Of a DNA stretch of 52,521 bases, positions 26,633 to 35,136 are shown in pieces. Position 1 is the stretch's first letter, and each line of letters begins with the position of its first letter. Source of the stretch: Litorisediminicola beolgyonensis. GTDB lineage: Bacteria > Pseudomonadota > Alphaproteobacteria > Rhodobacterales > Rhodobacteraceae. The translations under genes and the position numbers were made by a program. The notes beneath the pieces were generated by a model, which saw only the letters and a program-made list of their open reading frames with translations, was not told the origin of the DNA and did not search any database. The stretch lies in NCBI RefSeq assembly GCF_042679605.1, contig NZ_JBHTMU010000031.1:1-52521 (forward strand). Reading direction: 5' to 3'.

Positions 26633-26681
26633 GCGAGGGGCCCGCCCCTCGCGCTCCCCGGGAATATTTATAGACAGATGA
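26633..26681 (+). repeat. Hairpin-plus-AT-tail intergenic element, copy A
   Basis: GCGAGGGG / CCCCTCGC (26633-26652, 4-base loop) is followed by the tail CTCCCCGGGAATATTTATA and then GACAGATGA to 26681. The same arrangement, with the same tail, occurs on the opposite strand at 50359-50407 after nuoF. It lies downstream of ptsP in the sense direction and may act as its transcription end. That role is inference. Confidence 0.6.
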
Positions 26682-26742
26682 GGCCCTCTTGCGGCGCGCC
26701 CCTGCCAGAGGTGGGACGCGCCGATGGCGGGCTTGGCGGGTC

Positions 26743-28125
26743 TCAGAGCACGATGACGGAGCCGAGCGCGATCACCGCGACCGTGGCCAGGAGCGGGATC
26801 GCGACGGCGACGACGAAGATGTCGGAATAGCTCTGCTTGTGGGTCAGCCCGGTGATCGCGAGGAGCGTGATGACCGCGCCATTGTGCGGGAGCGCGTCGA
26901 GACCACCCGAGGCCAGCGCCGTCACCCGGTGCATGAGCTCGAGGCTGATATCGGACTGTTCCGCCATCTCCCGGAAGCGCTCGCCCAGGGTTTCGAGCGC
27001 GATGGACATGCCGCCCGAGGCCGAGCCGGTGATGCCTGCAAGCACGTTGGTGGCGACCGCGACCGAGACCAGCGGATTGGAGGAGACGCCGAGCACCGCG
27101 TCGCGCACCACCGCGAAGGCAGGGAGCGATGCGATGACCGCGCCGTAGCCGACCTCGGAGGCAGTGTTGAAGACCGGCAGGAGCGAGCCCATCGTGCCCT
27201 TGTTCACGCTCTCCATCAGATGTTCGAGGCGTTTGAGGTTGAGCGCGATACAGAGGACGATCGCCGCCACCATGGCGACGATGATCGACCAGATGCCGCG
27301 CACGTCGTCGATGGTCGTGTCGCCGTATTCGTCGGTCCCGAGATAGGAATAGTCGAAGGCCGGGAACACCACATAGGTGCAGAGCGCGTTGATCGAGATC
27401 ACCGCGACGACCGGCAGGACCGCGACGGCCATCCCCGGCAACCCCGAGGCGGGCGGCTCGGCATCGGCATCGGTCCGCTCGTGATCGCCGTAGCCCTCGC
27501 CCCGCGCCTCGGCCCGGGCGCGGCGCATGTTGAGCCAGAGAATGCCGCCGACCATCATGATCAGACCGGCGATGGTGCCGAGCACCGGCGCGGCGAAGGG
27601 CGTCGTGCCGAAATAGGGCGCGGGGATCGCGTTCTGGATCGCGGGCGTGCCCGGGAAGGCGGTCATGGTGAAGGTGAAGGAGCCGAGCGCCAGGGCCGCC
27701 GGGATCAACCGCTTCGGCGTCGAGGAGCGGTGAAAGAGCGCGTTCGCAATGGGATAGACGGCAAAGGCCACGACGAAGAGCGACACGCCGCCATAGGTCA
27801 GCACCCCGCAGGAAAGCACCACCGCCGCGATCGCCTGGCTGCCGCCGATCTTGTCGGTGAACCACTCGGCGATGGTGCGCGCCGAGCCGCTATCGGCCAT
27901 GAGCTTGCCGAAGATCGCGCCCAGGAGGAACAGCGGGAAGAAGGTCAGGAGGTAGTTGCCCAAAGCGGGCATGAACACCTCGGTATAGGTCGCCAGAAGG
28001 CGGCCCTGCCCGGCGAAGAGCGTTGCCAGAAGCGCCAGGAGCGGCGCGAGGACGAGCACCGTGATCCCGCGATAGGCGAGATACATCAGAAGCCCGAGCG
28101 AAAGCAGTATTCCCAGAAGGCCCAA
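26743..28125 (-). CDS. GntP-family permease
   Basis: This is a polytopic membrane protein of about 460 residues with 11-13 hydrophobic segments. It has the repeated features of the gluconate permease-like (GntP / ion transporter) superfamily: LTYGGVSLFVVAFAVYPIA, MTAFPGTPAIQNAIP, ASGGMSIALETLGERF and ASGGLDALPHNGAVITLL. The likely start is TTG at 28125, preceded by AAAGGGACAG. An in-frame ATG at 28203 would add 26 polar residues. Substrate is unclear; many members carry organic acids or hydroxybutyrate. It is a monocistronic unit, convergent with ptsP and divergent from the glycosyltransferases. Confidence 0.86.
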   Translation of the reverse strand: MGLLGILLSLGLLMYLAYRGITVLVLAPLLALLATLFAGQGRLLATYTEVFMPALGNYLLTFFPLFLLGAIFGKLMADSGSARTIAEWFTDKIGGSQAIAAVVLSCGVLTYGGVSLFVVAFAVYPIANALFHRSSTPKRLIPAALALGSFTFTMTAFPGTPAIQNAIPAPYFGTTPFAAPVLGTIAGLIMMVGGILWLNMRRARAEARGEGYGDHERTDADAEPPASGLPGMAVAVLPVVAVISINALCTYVVFPAFDYSYLGTDEYGDTTIDDVRGIWSIIVAMVAAIVLCIALNLKRLEHLMESVNKGTMGSLLPVFNTASEVGYGAVIASLPAFAVVRDAVLGVSSNPLVSVAVATNVLAGITGSASGGMSIALETLGERFREMAEQSDISLELMHRVTALASGGLDALPHNGAVITLLAITGLTHKQSYSDIFVVAVAIPLLATVAVIALGSVIVL

Positions 28126-28258
28126 ACCTGTCCCTTTCTCGTTGAGGTGTTTCGAGCCGAACACACGCGACGCGGGATCGTTCCGCGCGGAGGCTCTTGC
28201 CACCGAAACTCCTCGCGCGTGCCTTGTCCGCGCCCGGAGCCTCGGTCAGACTTCGCGC

Positions 28259-30043
28259 ATGAGCGAGACGCGTCCGACCTATCCCGGGGGAATCTCTGCC
28301 GTGCTGGCCCAGATGGAGGGGCGGCGCGATCCGATCACCTATGGCCCGGGCGAGGCACTGGCGCCCCTGGATACCGATCTCGCCGCACTCAGGGGCTGCA
28401 TCGTGTCCGAGCCCGCCGACGATCCCGATGAGGCGCCGCCCTTCCGCTCGGCCTATCACCGGAAGCGGTTCGAGCTCAGGCGCGAATTTACCGGCGGGGC
28501 GGAGCTGGGCTTCCTGCACGGACTGGTGGTGGCGCATCTGAGAAAACGCAGCTTTCCGGACCACGCCCCTGCCCTCTTCCAGAGGCTCTGGGCAGAAGAG
28601 GCCGACACGCTGCTCGAGGGGCTCGATTCGCGCTGGCTCGTCTCGGCGATCACCACCTTCGGCGATCACGGGATGACGCCGGTGCAGCGCTCTGTCGGGC
28701 TGGCGCTCTCGACGCTCTTCGGGACGATGAAGCTTTACGAGACCGAGCGGCTGTTCTCGGGCCGTCCGCCCGAAAAGGTCTTTCCGCTCGACAACAAGAC
28801 CCGCGGCCAGCTGGCGCTGGAGATGGACCCCTATTCGCTGGTCGGCGGCGGTCTCGACGTGAACATGCTGGGCCGTCTCTGGCAGGAGGCCGAGGGCGAT
28901 TCCGTTGTCGCGCCCCTCGCCCACCGGCTGCTCGACCTTCTGATCCACGATCCGCGAACGGTGTTCCGCCGCCTCGCGGTGATGAAGACCCGCCGCGAAC
29001 GCCGTGCCAAGCAGGAGATCGAGGCGACCGGCACAAGCACCGAAAAGCCTCCCAAGCGCGAGATGATCGTGCCGGTCCCCGCCGCGCGGGTTCCGGCCTC
29101 GGCGCGGGTGCTGCGCTGGGGTCTCGTGTCCATGCTGCGCGGGCCCGCACCGGCCATCGCGCGCTTCGCCGCGCATCATCTGGAACTGGGCGCGGCGGTT
29201 CTGGATCTGCATCTCGACGAGCCGAACCCCGAGGCTGAGGCGATGCTGGCGCGCGATCCGCGGGTGCGGGTGACGGTCACCGATACCGGCTGGTGGCAGG
29301 CGCAGGGCAAGGAGCGGATGGAGGAGCACCAGCTGCGGCAAGCCTGGCTCGCGACCCGCAGTCTCGCCGCGCAGGAAAGCACGGTGGATTTCCTCGGCCA
29401 TATCGATCTCGACGAGTTCCTGCTGCCCGACCGTCCCGTCGCCGATGTGCTGATGGCGCTGCCGCCGACGCTTGCCTGGGGCCGGGTGATGCCCGTCGAA
29501 CTGCTCGCGCCCGCGCCGGGCCATCCGATGCGTCATTTCAAGACGACGCATCGCGAGGCCGGACAGCGCAAGAGCGTGGTGCAGGAGATCTACCCGACCT
29601 TCGGGCTGCATCTCTACGGCGGCTATCTCAGCCATACCTCGGGAAAGATCTTCGCGCGCACCGGTCTCGGTCCGGTCCGCCTCGGCATCCATGCGTTGAA
29701 ATCCGGGCCCGAGGTCGTGACCAACGGCACCAAGCTCGACGGGCTGAAGCTTGCCCATCTGCACGCCCCGTCATGGGAGACGTTCCGCGATCACTTCGCC
29801 TTCCGCCGCGCCCGCGGCTCCTATCGGAAGCGCGACAGCGATCCCGAGAAGATGGGCCTCGCCGATCTTCTGGCCTTCCTCGACGAGGAAGAGGGCGAGG
29901 ACGGTCTGCGGCTCTTCTTCGACGAGGTCTGCAGCGACACGGCCGAGCTGCGCGAGCGGCTTGCGAGTTTCGGCATGCTGATCGAGCGTCCGCTCGATCT
30001 CGACGGCGCGGTGGCGCGGGTCTTCGGCGGGCTCGCCGCATGA
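28259..30043 (+). CDS. Large two-part glycosyltransferase family 2 protein
   Basis: This 594-residue protein has two parts. Residues 1-280 are of unrecognised fold, rich in Leu, Arg and Glu. Residues about 284-594 form a GT-A-like glycosyltransferase (Glyco_tranf_2_4 type), starting RWGLVSMLRGPAPAIARFAA with the metal-binding IDLDEFL around 380 and SHTSGKIFARTGLG later. The C-terminal half is a clear paralogue of the next gene. The two are coupled by an ATGA overlap. Likely role: extracellular or surface polysaccharide synthesis; donor and acceptor unknown. Confidence 0.82.
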   Translation: MSETRPTYPGGISAVLAQMEGRRDPITYGPGEALAPLDTDLAALRGCIVSEPADDPDEAPPFRSAYHRKRFELRREFTGGAELGFLHGLVVAHLRKRSFPDHAPALFQRLWAEEADTLLEGLDSRWLVSAITTFGDHGMTPVQRSVGLALSTLFGTMKLYETERLFSGRPPEKVFPLDNKTRGQLALEMDPYSLVGGGLDVNMLGRLWQEAEGDSVVAPLAHRLLDLLIHDPRTVFRRLAVMKTRRERRAKQEIEATGTSTEKPPKREMIVPVPAARVPASARVLRWGLVSMLRGPAPAIARFAAHHLELGAAVLDLHLDEPNPEAEAMLARDPRVRVTVTDTGWWQAQGKERMEEHQLRQAWLATRSLAAQESTVDFLGHIDLDEFLLPDRPVADVLMALPPTLAWGRVMPVELLAPAPGHPMRHFKTTHREAGQRKSVVQEIYPTFGLHLYGGYLSHTSGKIFARTGLGPVRLGIHALKSGPEVVTNGTKLDGLKLAHLHAPSWETFRDHFAFRRARGSYRKRDSDPEKMGLADLLAFLDEEEGEDGLRLFFDEVCSDTAELRERLASFGMLIERPLDLDGAVARVFGGLAA

Positions 30044-30993
30044 CGCGCTGGGGCGTCGTCTCGACCATCAAGGCCCCGCTTCCCGAGATCGCCCGCTTCG
30101 CCGCCTGGCATCTCGAGGCCGGGGCCTCGGCCCTGCATCTCTATCTCGACGAGGACGATCCCGAGGCGCTCGACGGGCTGAACGCCCATCCCGCGATCAC
30201 CGCGCGCCACACCGACGCGGCCTGGTGGGAGAAGCGCAAGGGACGCCCCGAAATGCACCAGAACCGGCAGGCGGCGAATGCGCGGCACGCCAACAACACG
30301 GTGCGCGGGCTCGACTGGCTGGCGCATATCGACGTCGACGAGTTCCTGATCGCCGAGACGCCGGTGGCCGGGCAACTGGCCGCGCTGCCCGACACTGCGC
30401 TCTGCGCGCGCGTCCGGCCCATCGAGGCGCTGGCGCCCGGCGCGGGCGACCGGCCCGGCACGCGCAGCTTCAAGGCGTTTCACCTGGCCCAGACCGCCCG
30501 GCGGGAGGCCGCGACCCGGGTCTTCGGACCTTGGGCGCAGCACCTCTCGGGCGGGTTTCTGAGCCATGTGGCGGGCAAACTCTTCTTCCGCCCCGGCACC
30601 AAGGGCCAGCAGGTGAAGATCCACAACGTCATCCTCGACGGCCAGCAGAACCCGGGCGAAGTGGCACTGCCAGAGACCACGCTGGCGCATTTCCATGCTG
30701 CCGACCCGGAGCATTTCCTCGCCGCCTTCCGCTACCGGATGAGTAAGGGCTCCTACCGGTCTGAGCTCAAGCCGCAGGTCCGGCAAGAGGGCGCGCTGTC
30801 GCTCTTCGATCTCTTCCGCGCGATCGAGGCCGAGGGCGGCGAGGACGCGCTCCGAACCTTCTTCGACGAGGTCGCCACCGCGACCCCGGACCTGACCCGG
30901 GCGCTCGAGCGCGAGGGGCTTTTGCGCCGCCTGCCCTTCGATCCGGACCCGTTTGTCGCGGCGCATTTGCCGCATCTTGCACAAAGCCTCTGA
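30040..30993 (+). CDS. Glycosyltransferase family 2 protein
   Basis: This 317-residue GT-A-type enzyme (Glyco_tranf_2_4) has RWGVVSTIKAPLPEIARFAA at the start, HLYLDEDDPE at 33-42 and the nucleotide-sugar/metal motif HIDVDEFL at 96-103. A conserved C-terminal part has SHVAGKLFFRPG and RMSKGSYRSEL. It aligns along its length with the C-terminal half of the preceding protein, so the pair arose by tandem duplication. It begins inside the stop codon of that gene. No membrane segment. The substrate is unknown. Confidence 0.85.
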   Translation: MTRWGVVSTIKAPLPEIARFAAWHLEAGASALHLYLDEDDPEALDGLNAHPAITARHTDAAWWEKRKGRPEMHQNRQAANARHANNTVRGLDWLAHIDVDEFLIAETPVAGQLAALPDTALCARVRPIEALAPGAGDRPGTRSFKAFHLAQTARREAATRVFGPWAQHLSGGFLSHVAGKLFFRPGTKGQQVKIHNVILDGQQNPGEVALPETTLAHFHAADPEHFLAAFRYRMSKGSYRSELKPQVRQEGALSLFDLFRAIEAEGGEDALRTFFDEVATATPDLTRALEREGLLRRLPFDPDPFVAAHLPHLAQSL

Positions 30994-31006
30994 AAAGAAG
31001 GGCAGA

Positions 31007-31035
31007 TTGACCGCGGGCGCGGTTTTCGCTACAAC
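31007..31035 (+). promoter_or_regulatory. Sigma-70-type promoter of the DEAD-box helicase
   Basis: TTGACC (31007-31012), a 17-base spacer and TACAAC (31030-31035) form a near-consensus promoter in the 141-base gap after the glycosyltransferase. It would give a leader of about 90-95 bases before the ATG at 31135. Confidence 0.6.
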
Positions 31036-31111
31036 GCAGCACGCGCGCGAGGCTGCTCTCGCCGTTGACGCGGATTTACCCGCATTCAGACGCAGACGTA
31101 CGGGCCATGAT

Positions 31112-31134
31112 GTGTCCGTAATCAACGGATACAC
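31112..31134 (+). promoter_or_regulatory. Leader hairpin abutting the helicase start codon
   Basis: GTGTCCGT and ACGGATACAC can pair around the loop AATCA, with a 2-base bulge, and end directly at the ATG. The only Shine-Dalgarno-like bases (CGGA) lie inside the stem, so folding would hide the ribosome-binding site. A regulatory or temperature-sensing role is inference. Confidence 0.4.
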
Positions 31135-32574
31135 ATGACCAAATTTGCTGACCTGAATCTCAGCCCGAAAGTGCTGAAAGCTATCGACGAAGCCGGCTAC
31201 GAGACGCCGACCCCAATCCAGGCGGGCGCGATCCCGCATGCGCTCGAAGGGCGCGACGTTCTGGGCATCGCCCAGACGGGTACGGGCAAGACCGCCAGCT
31301 TCACCCTTCCGATGATCACCATGCTCGCCCGCGGACGGGCCCGGGCGCGGATGCCGCGGAGCCTCGTGCTCTGCCCGACGCGGGAACTGGCAGCTCAGGT
31401 GGCCGAGAACTTCGACACCTATGCCAAGCATGTGAAGCTGACCAAGGCGCTCCTGATCGGCGGCGTCAGCTTCAAGGAGCAGGAAGCCCTGATCGACAAG
31501 GGCGTCGATGTCCTGATCGCGACCCCTGGCCGCCTTCTCGACCATTTCGAGCGCGGCAAGCTGATCCTGTCGGACGTCAAGGTCATGGTCGTGGACGAGG
31601 CCGACCGGATGCTCGACATGGGCTTCATCCCCGATATCGAACGCATCTTCGGGCTGACGCCCTTCACCCGCCAGACGCTGTTCTTCTCGGCCACCATGGC
31701 GGCCGAGATCGAGCGGATCACCAACACCTTCCTCTCCAACCCGGCCCGGATCGAGGTGGCGCGCCAGGCGACCGCGTCGGAAACGATCGAGCAGTCGGTG
31801 GTGATGATCAAGGCCACCCGCCGCGACCGCGCCGACAGCGAAAAACGCGCCGTGCTGCGCGCCGTGATCGACGGCGAGGGTGAGCGGCTGACCAACGCGA
31901 TCATCTTCTGCAACCGCAAGGTGGACGTGGATATCGTCGCGAAATCGCTCAAGAAATACGGCTATGACGCCGCACCGATCCATGGCGATCTGGACCAGTC
32001 GCAGCGCACGCGGACGCTCGATGGTTTCCGCAATGGCGAGTTGAAGATCCTCGTGGCCTCCGACGTGGCCGCCCGCGGTCTCGACGTGCCGTCGGTCAGC
32101 CATGTCATCAATTTCGACGTCCCCGGCCATGCCGAGGATTACGTCCACCGGATCGGTCGGACCGGGCGCGCGGGCCGCGAAGGCAAGGCGGTGACGCTCT
32201 GCAACACCCGCGACGAGAAGAACCTCGAGGATGTCGAGCACCTGATCCAGAAGGAAATTCCGCTCGCGGAGAACCCGATCCAGCAGGAAGCCGCGCCCGA
32301 GGCGGAGACGCAGGAAGAGGCGCCGAAGAAATCCTCGCGCTCGCGGTCGCGCTCGAAAAAGCCCGACCAGCCCCAGAAGCAGGAGAACAAGGCGCCCGAG
32401 GCTCCGAAGCCCGCCGCCGAGCCAGTCAAATCCGAGGAACCGTCCAAGCCGCGCGACAAGTCCCGCGACTCCCGCGACCGCGATCGCGGCGGCAAGCGCG
32501 ACAATGTTGTCGGCATGGGCGACCATATGCCGAGCTTCATCGCCATGAGCTTCGAGGATCGCCGCGCCGGGTGA
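31135..32574 (+). CDS. DEAD-box RNA helicase (RhlE/CsdA-like)
   Basis: This 479-residue ATP-dependent RNA helicase has the Q motif TPIQA, motif I AQTGTGKT (46-53), PTRELAAQ, motif II DEAD (154-157), SAT (185-187), ARGLDVPSV and HRIGRTGRAG. The C-terminal tail (about 380-479) is low-complexity, rich in Lys, Arg, Ser, Glu and Pro, and ends FIAMSFEDRRAG, typical of alphaproteobacterial RhlE-like proteins. It likely acts in ribosome assembly and cold adaptation or in the degradosome. It has its own promoter and a leader hairpin. The bidirectional terminator is 36 bases after the stop, shared with the convergent RNase J gene. Confidence 0.94.
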   Translation: MTKFADLNLSPKVLKAIDEAGYETPTPIQAGAIPHALEGRDVLGIAQTGTGKTASFTLPMITMLARGRARARMPRSLVLCPTRELAAQVAENFDTYAKHVKLTKALLIGGVSFKEQEALIDKGVDVLIATPGRLLDHFERGKLILSDVKVMVVDEADRMLDMGFIPDIERIFGLTPFTRQTLFFSATMAAEIERITNTFLSNPARIEVARQATASETIEQSVVMIKATRRDRADSEKRAVLRAVIDGEGERLTNAIIFCNRKVDVDIVAKSLKKYGYDAAPIHGDLDQSQRTRTLDGFRNGELKILVASDVAARGLDVPSVSHVINFDVPGHAEDYVHRIGRTGRAGREGKAVTLCNTRDEKNLEDVEHLIQKEIPLAENPIQQEAAPEAETQEEAPKKSSRSRSRSKKPDQPQKQENKAPEAPKPAAEPVKSEEPSKPRDKSRDSRDRDRGGKRDNVVGMGDHMPSFIAMSFEDRRAG

Positions 32575-32610
32575 CCTGCCGGTCTCGACCGGGCCTTACA
32601 GCCTCACATC

Positions 32611-32643
32611 AAAAAAGGTCGGCGCCCAGGCGCCGACCTTTTT
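32611..32643. terminator. Bidirectional rho-independent terminator
   Basis: AAAAAGGTCGGCGCC and GGCGCCGACCTTTTT form a long near-perfect hairpin with an A-run on one side and a T-run on the other. It stops both the plus-strand helicase transcript and the minus-strand nuo-birA-coaX-RNase J transcript. Confidence 0.9.
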
Positions 32644-32671
32644 CATTTGGGGAACGGGACCAGACGCGTCC

Positions 32672-34339
32672 TCAGCTCAGGCGCGAGATCACCACGGTGA
32701 CTTCCGGCTTCTTGCCGATCTCGTTCTGCGCGGCATTCCGCGTCGCGCGGCGGAGCGCTTCTTCGAGGGCCGCGTCGTCGCGCATGGTCTTCTTGCCCGC
32801 GCGCCCGATGACCTCGGCCAGCTCCTCTTCCAGAACTTCGACCAGGGACTGGCGCGAACGTCCGGTTTCGGGCAGGCCCATTGTCTCGCACCAGGGATCG
32901 CCGAGGGCCTCGTTCTCCTCGTCGACGATCAGCGTCACCAGAACGTGGCCGTTGAGCGCCATGCGGATGCGGTCGCGCACGACGCCGTCCAGCGCGCCGA
33001 TCTGCACCGAGCCGTCGAGATAGGTGCGCCCGGTCTCGACATAGTCGACCACCTCGGGCTTGTTCCCGGAGAGCGACACCATGGTGCCGTTCACCGCCAG
33101 AACCGCCTGCCGTCCGCGGCCCTTGGCGAGCGCCACATGTTCGCGGAGGTGGCGGTGCTCGCCATGCATCGGAATCACGATCTGCGGGCCGACGAGATCG
33201 TGCATCGCCTCGAGATCGGGACGGTTGGCATGGCCCGAGACGTGATACCGACCCGAGCTGTCATCCACCACGTCGACGCCCAGTTCCGAGAGCTGGTTGA
33301 TGATGCGGATCACGCCGCGCTCGTTGCCGGGGATGGTCTTGGACGAGAAGAGGAACAGATCGCCTTCGCCCAGTTCGATGCCGAAATGCTTGCCGCGGGC
33401 GAGCTGCGCCGAAGCGGCGCGCCGTTCGCCCTGGCTGCCGGTCACGATCAGCATCAGGTTTTCGCGCGGGATGTTCGAGGCCTCCTCGACCGGGACGGTC
33501 TTGGGGAAGTCGGTCAGGACGCCGGTCTCGACCGCCGCCTCGACCATCCGCCGCATCGCGCGCCCAAGAAGCACCACCGAGCGCCCGGCCCGGTTGCCAG
33601 CCTCCGCGAGCGTCTTCAGGCGCGCCACGTTCGAGGCGAAGGTGGTCGCGCAGACGATGCCCTTCTGGGCCGCGACCAGCTTCTCGATCTCCGGGCCGAC
33701 CGTGGCCTCCGAGCGTCCCTCGTGGACCGAGAAGACGTTGGTCGAATCGCAGACCAGTGCCTTGACGCCCTCTTTCGCGACGCTGTCCCAGAGATCGCGG
33801 TCGAAGGGCTCGCCGACGACCGGATCGTGGTCGAGCTTGAAATCGCCCGAATGGACCAGCCGCCCCTCGGGCGTGTCGATGACGAGCGCCGAGCTTTCGG
33901 GAATGGAGTGCGAGATCGGCAGGAAGCCGACCTTGAAGGGGCCCGCCGATACGGTTTCGGGCCAGGCCGAGGCCGTGGTCACGGCGTTTTCGGGATGGCC
34001 GAATTCCTCCATCTTGCGCCGCGCGATATTGGCGGTGAAGGCGCGGGCGTGAACCGGCGCGCCGAGCGCCTCGTAGTAATGCGCGACGGCGCCGATATGG
34101 TCCTCGTGGGCATGGGTGATGAAGATGCCCTCGATCCTTTCGCGCCGCTCCTTGAGCCAGGCGATGTCGGGGAAGATCAGATCGACGCCGGGCGATCCGT
34201 CCATGTCGGGGAAGGTCACGCCGAGATCGACGACGATCAGCCGCTCCTCGCCCGGCTTGCCGTACCCGTAGACATAGCAATTCATACCAATTTCACCGGC
34301 CCCGCCGAGGGGCAGGTAGATGATGCGTTCACCGCTCAT
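32672..34339 (-). CDS. rnj: Ribonuclease J
   Basis: This 555-residue metallo-beta-lactamase / beta-CASP ribonuclease has 5'-3' exonuclease and endonuclease activity on mRNA and in rRNA maturation. The zinc motif HAHEDH is at 76-81, PISHSIPES and HSGDFKLDHDP follow, and HVSGHANRPDL plus PMHGEHRHL lie in the beta-CASP region. The start overlaps the coaX stop by 11 bases. It is the last gene before the shared terminator at 32611. Rhodobacterales use both RNase J and RNase E; only this one is in the window. Confidence 0.95.
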   Translation of the reverse strand: MSGERIIYLPLGGAGEIGMNCYVYGYGKPGEERLIVVDLGVTFPDMDGSPGVDLIFPDIAWLKERRERIEGIFITHAHEDHIGAVAHYYEALGAPVHARAFTANIARRKMEEFGHPENAVTTASAWPETVSAGPFKVGFLPISHSIPESSALVIDTPEGRLVHSGDFKLDHDPVVGEPFDRDLWDSVAKEGVKALVCDSTNVFSVHEGRSEATVGPEIEKLVAAQKGIVCATTFASNVARLKTLAEAGNRAGRSVVLLGRAMRRMVEAAVETGVLTDFPKTVPVEEASNIPRENLMLIVTGSQGERRAASAQLARGKHFGIELGEGDLFLFSSKTIPGNERGVIRIINQLSELGVDVVDDSSGRYHVSGHANRPDLEAMHDLVGPQIVIPMHGEHRHLREHVALAKGRGRQAVLAVNGTMVSLSGNKPEVVDYVETGRTYLDGSVQIGALDGVVRDRIRMALNGHVLVTLIVDEENEALGDPWCETMGLPETGRSRQSLVEVLEEELAEVIGRAGKKTMRDDAALEEALRRATRNAAQNEIGKKPEVTVVISRLS

Positions 34340-35120
34340 TCAATGTCCTGTCGTCAGTTTGATTGTGCCGATGGATCACGGTCAGCCCGTGCATCGTCAG
34401 CTCGTCCTTGAATGCGTCAAATAGATCGTCGGCCTGCTGGAACAACGGCGCAAGCCCGCCGGTGGCGACCACTTTCATGGGGCGGTCGCGCTCGGCGCGG
34501 ATGCGCGCGCAGATCTCGCGGACCACGCCGACATAGCCCCAGAAGATGCCCGACTGCATGCAGGCGACAGTGTTGGTGCCGACGACGCTCTGCGGGCGGG
34601 AGATGTCGACATGCGGCAAGGCCGCCGCAGCCTCGTGCAGCGCCTGCAGGCTGAGGTTCACGCCGGGCGCGATCACGCCGCCCTCGTAGGCGCCATCCGG
34701 TGCGACCACGTCGAAGGTGGTGGCGGTGCCGAAATCGACGACGATCAGGTCGCCGCCGAAGAGGTCATAGCCCGCGACGGTGTTCACCAGCCGGTCCGGG
34801 CCGACCTGCGTCCCGGCGTCGACGCGCACGTCGATGGGCAGCGCGCAATCGGGTTTGCCGACCACCAGCGGCCGCGTGTTGAAGTAGCGATCCGCGAGGA
34901 CGCGCAGGTTGAAGACCACGCGCGGCACGGTCGATGAGACGATCATGTCGGTGATCTGCGCCTCGATCCCCTGCAGGTTCATCAGCGTCGAGAGCCAGAC
35001 ATAATACTGGTCGGCGGTGCGCAGGTGATCGGTCGCGGTGCGCCAGGTGGCGAGGAACTCGGTGCCGTCCCAGATCGAGAAGACCGTGTTGGTGTTGCCG
35101 CAATCAATGGCGAGCAGCAT
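34329..35120 (-). CDS. coaX: Type III pantothenate kinase
   Basis: This 263-residue ASKHA-fold enzyme phosphorylates pantothenate in the first step of coenzyme A synthesis and is insensitive to CoA feedback. DCGNTNT (6-12) is the phosphate-1 motif, GPDRLVNTVAGY carries the pantothenate-contacting aspartate and VVDFGTATTFDVV the second phosphate motif. GGVIAPG follows. It sits 16 bases after birA and overlaps the RNase J start. The birA-coaX pairing matches known fusions of the two functions. Confidence 0.95.
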   Translation of the reverse strand: MLLAIDCGNTNTVFSIWDGTEFLATWRTATDHLRTADQYYVWLSTLMNLQGIEAQITDMIVSSTVPRVVFNLRVLADRYFNTRPLVVGKPDCALPIDVRVDAGTQVGPDRLVNTVAGYDLFGGDLIVVDFGTATTFDVVAPDGAYEGGVIAPGVNLSLQALHEAAAALPHVDISRPQSVVGTNTVACMQSGIFWGYVGVVREICARIRAERDRPMKVVATGGLAPLFQQADDLFDAFKDELTMHGLTVIHRHNQTDDRTLNER

Positions 35121-35136
35121 CTCCGCCCTCCCCCGA

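Noticed and set aside
29821..32526. Very long minus-strand frame (901 codons) across the glycosyltransferases and the helicase
   Set aside because: It crosses three well-supported plus-strand genes, the helicase promoter and its leader. The translation is Arg/Asp/His/Leu-rich without motifs, so it is a GC-driven shadow.
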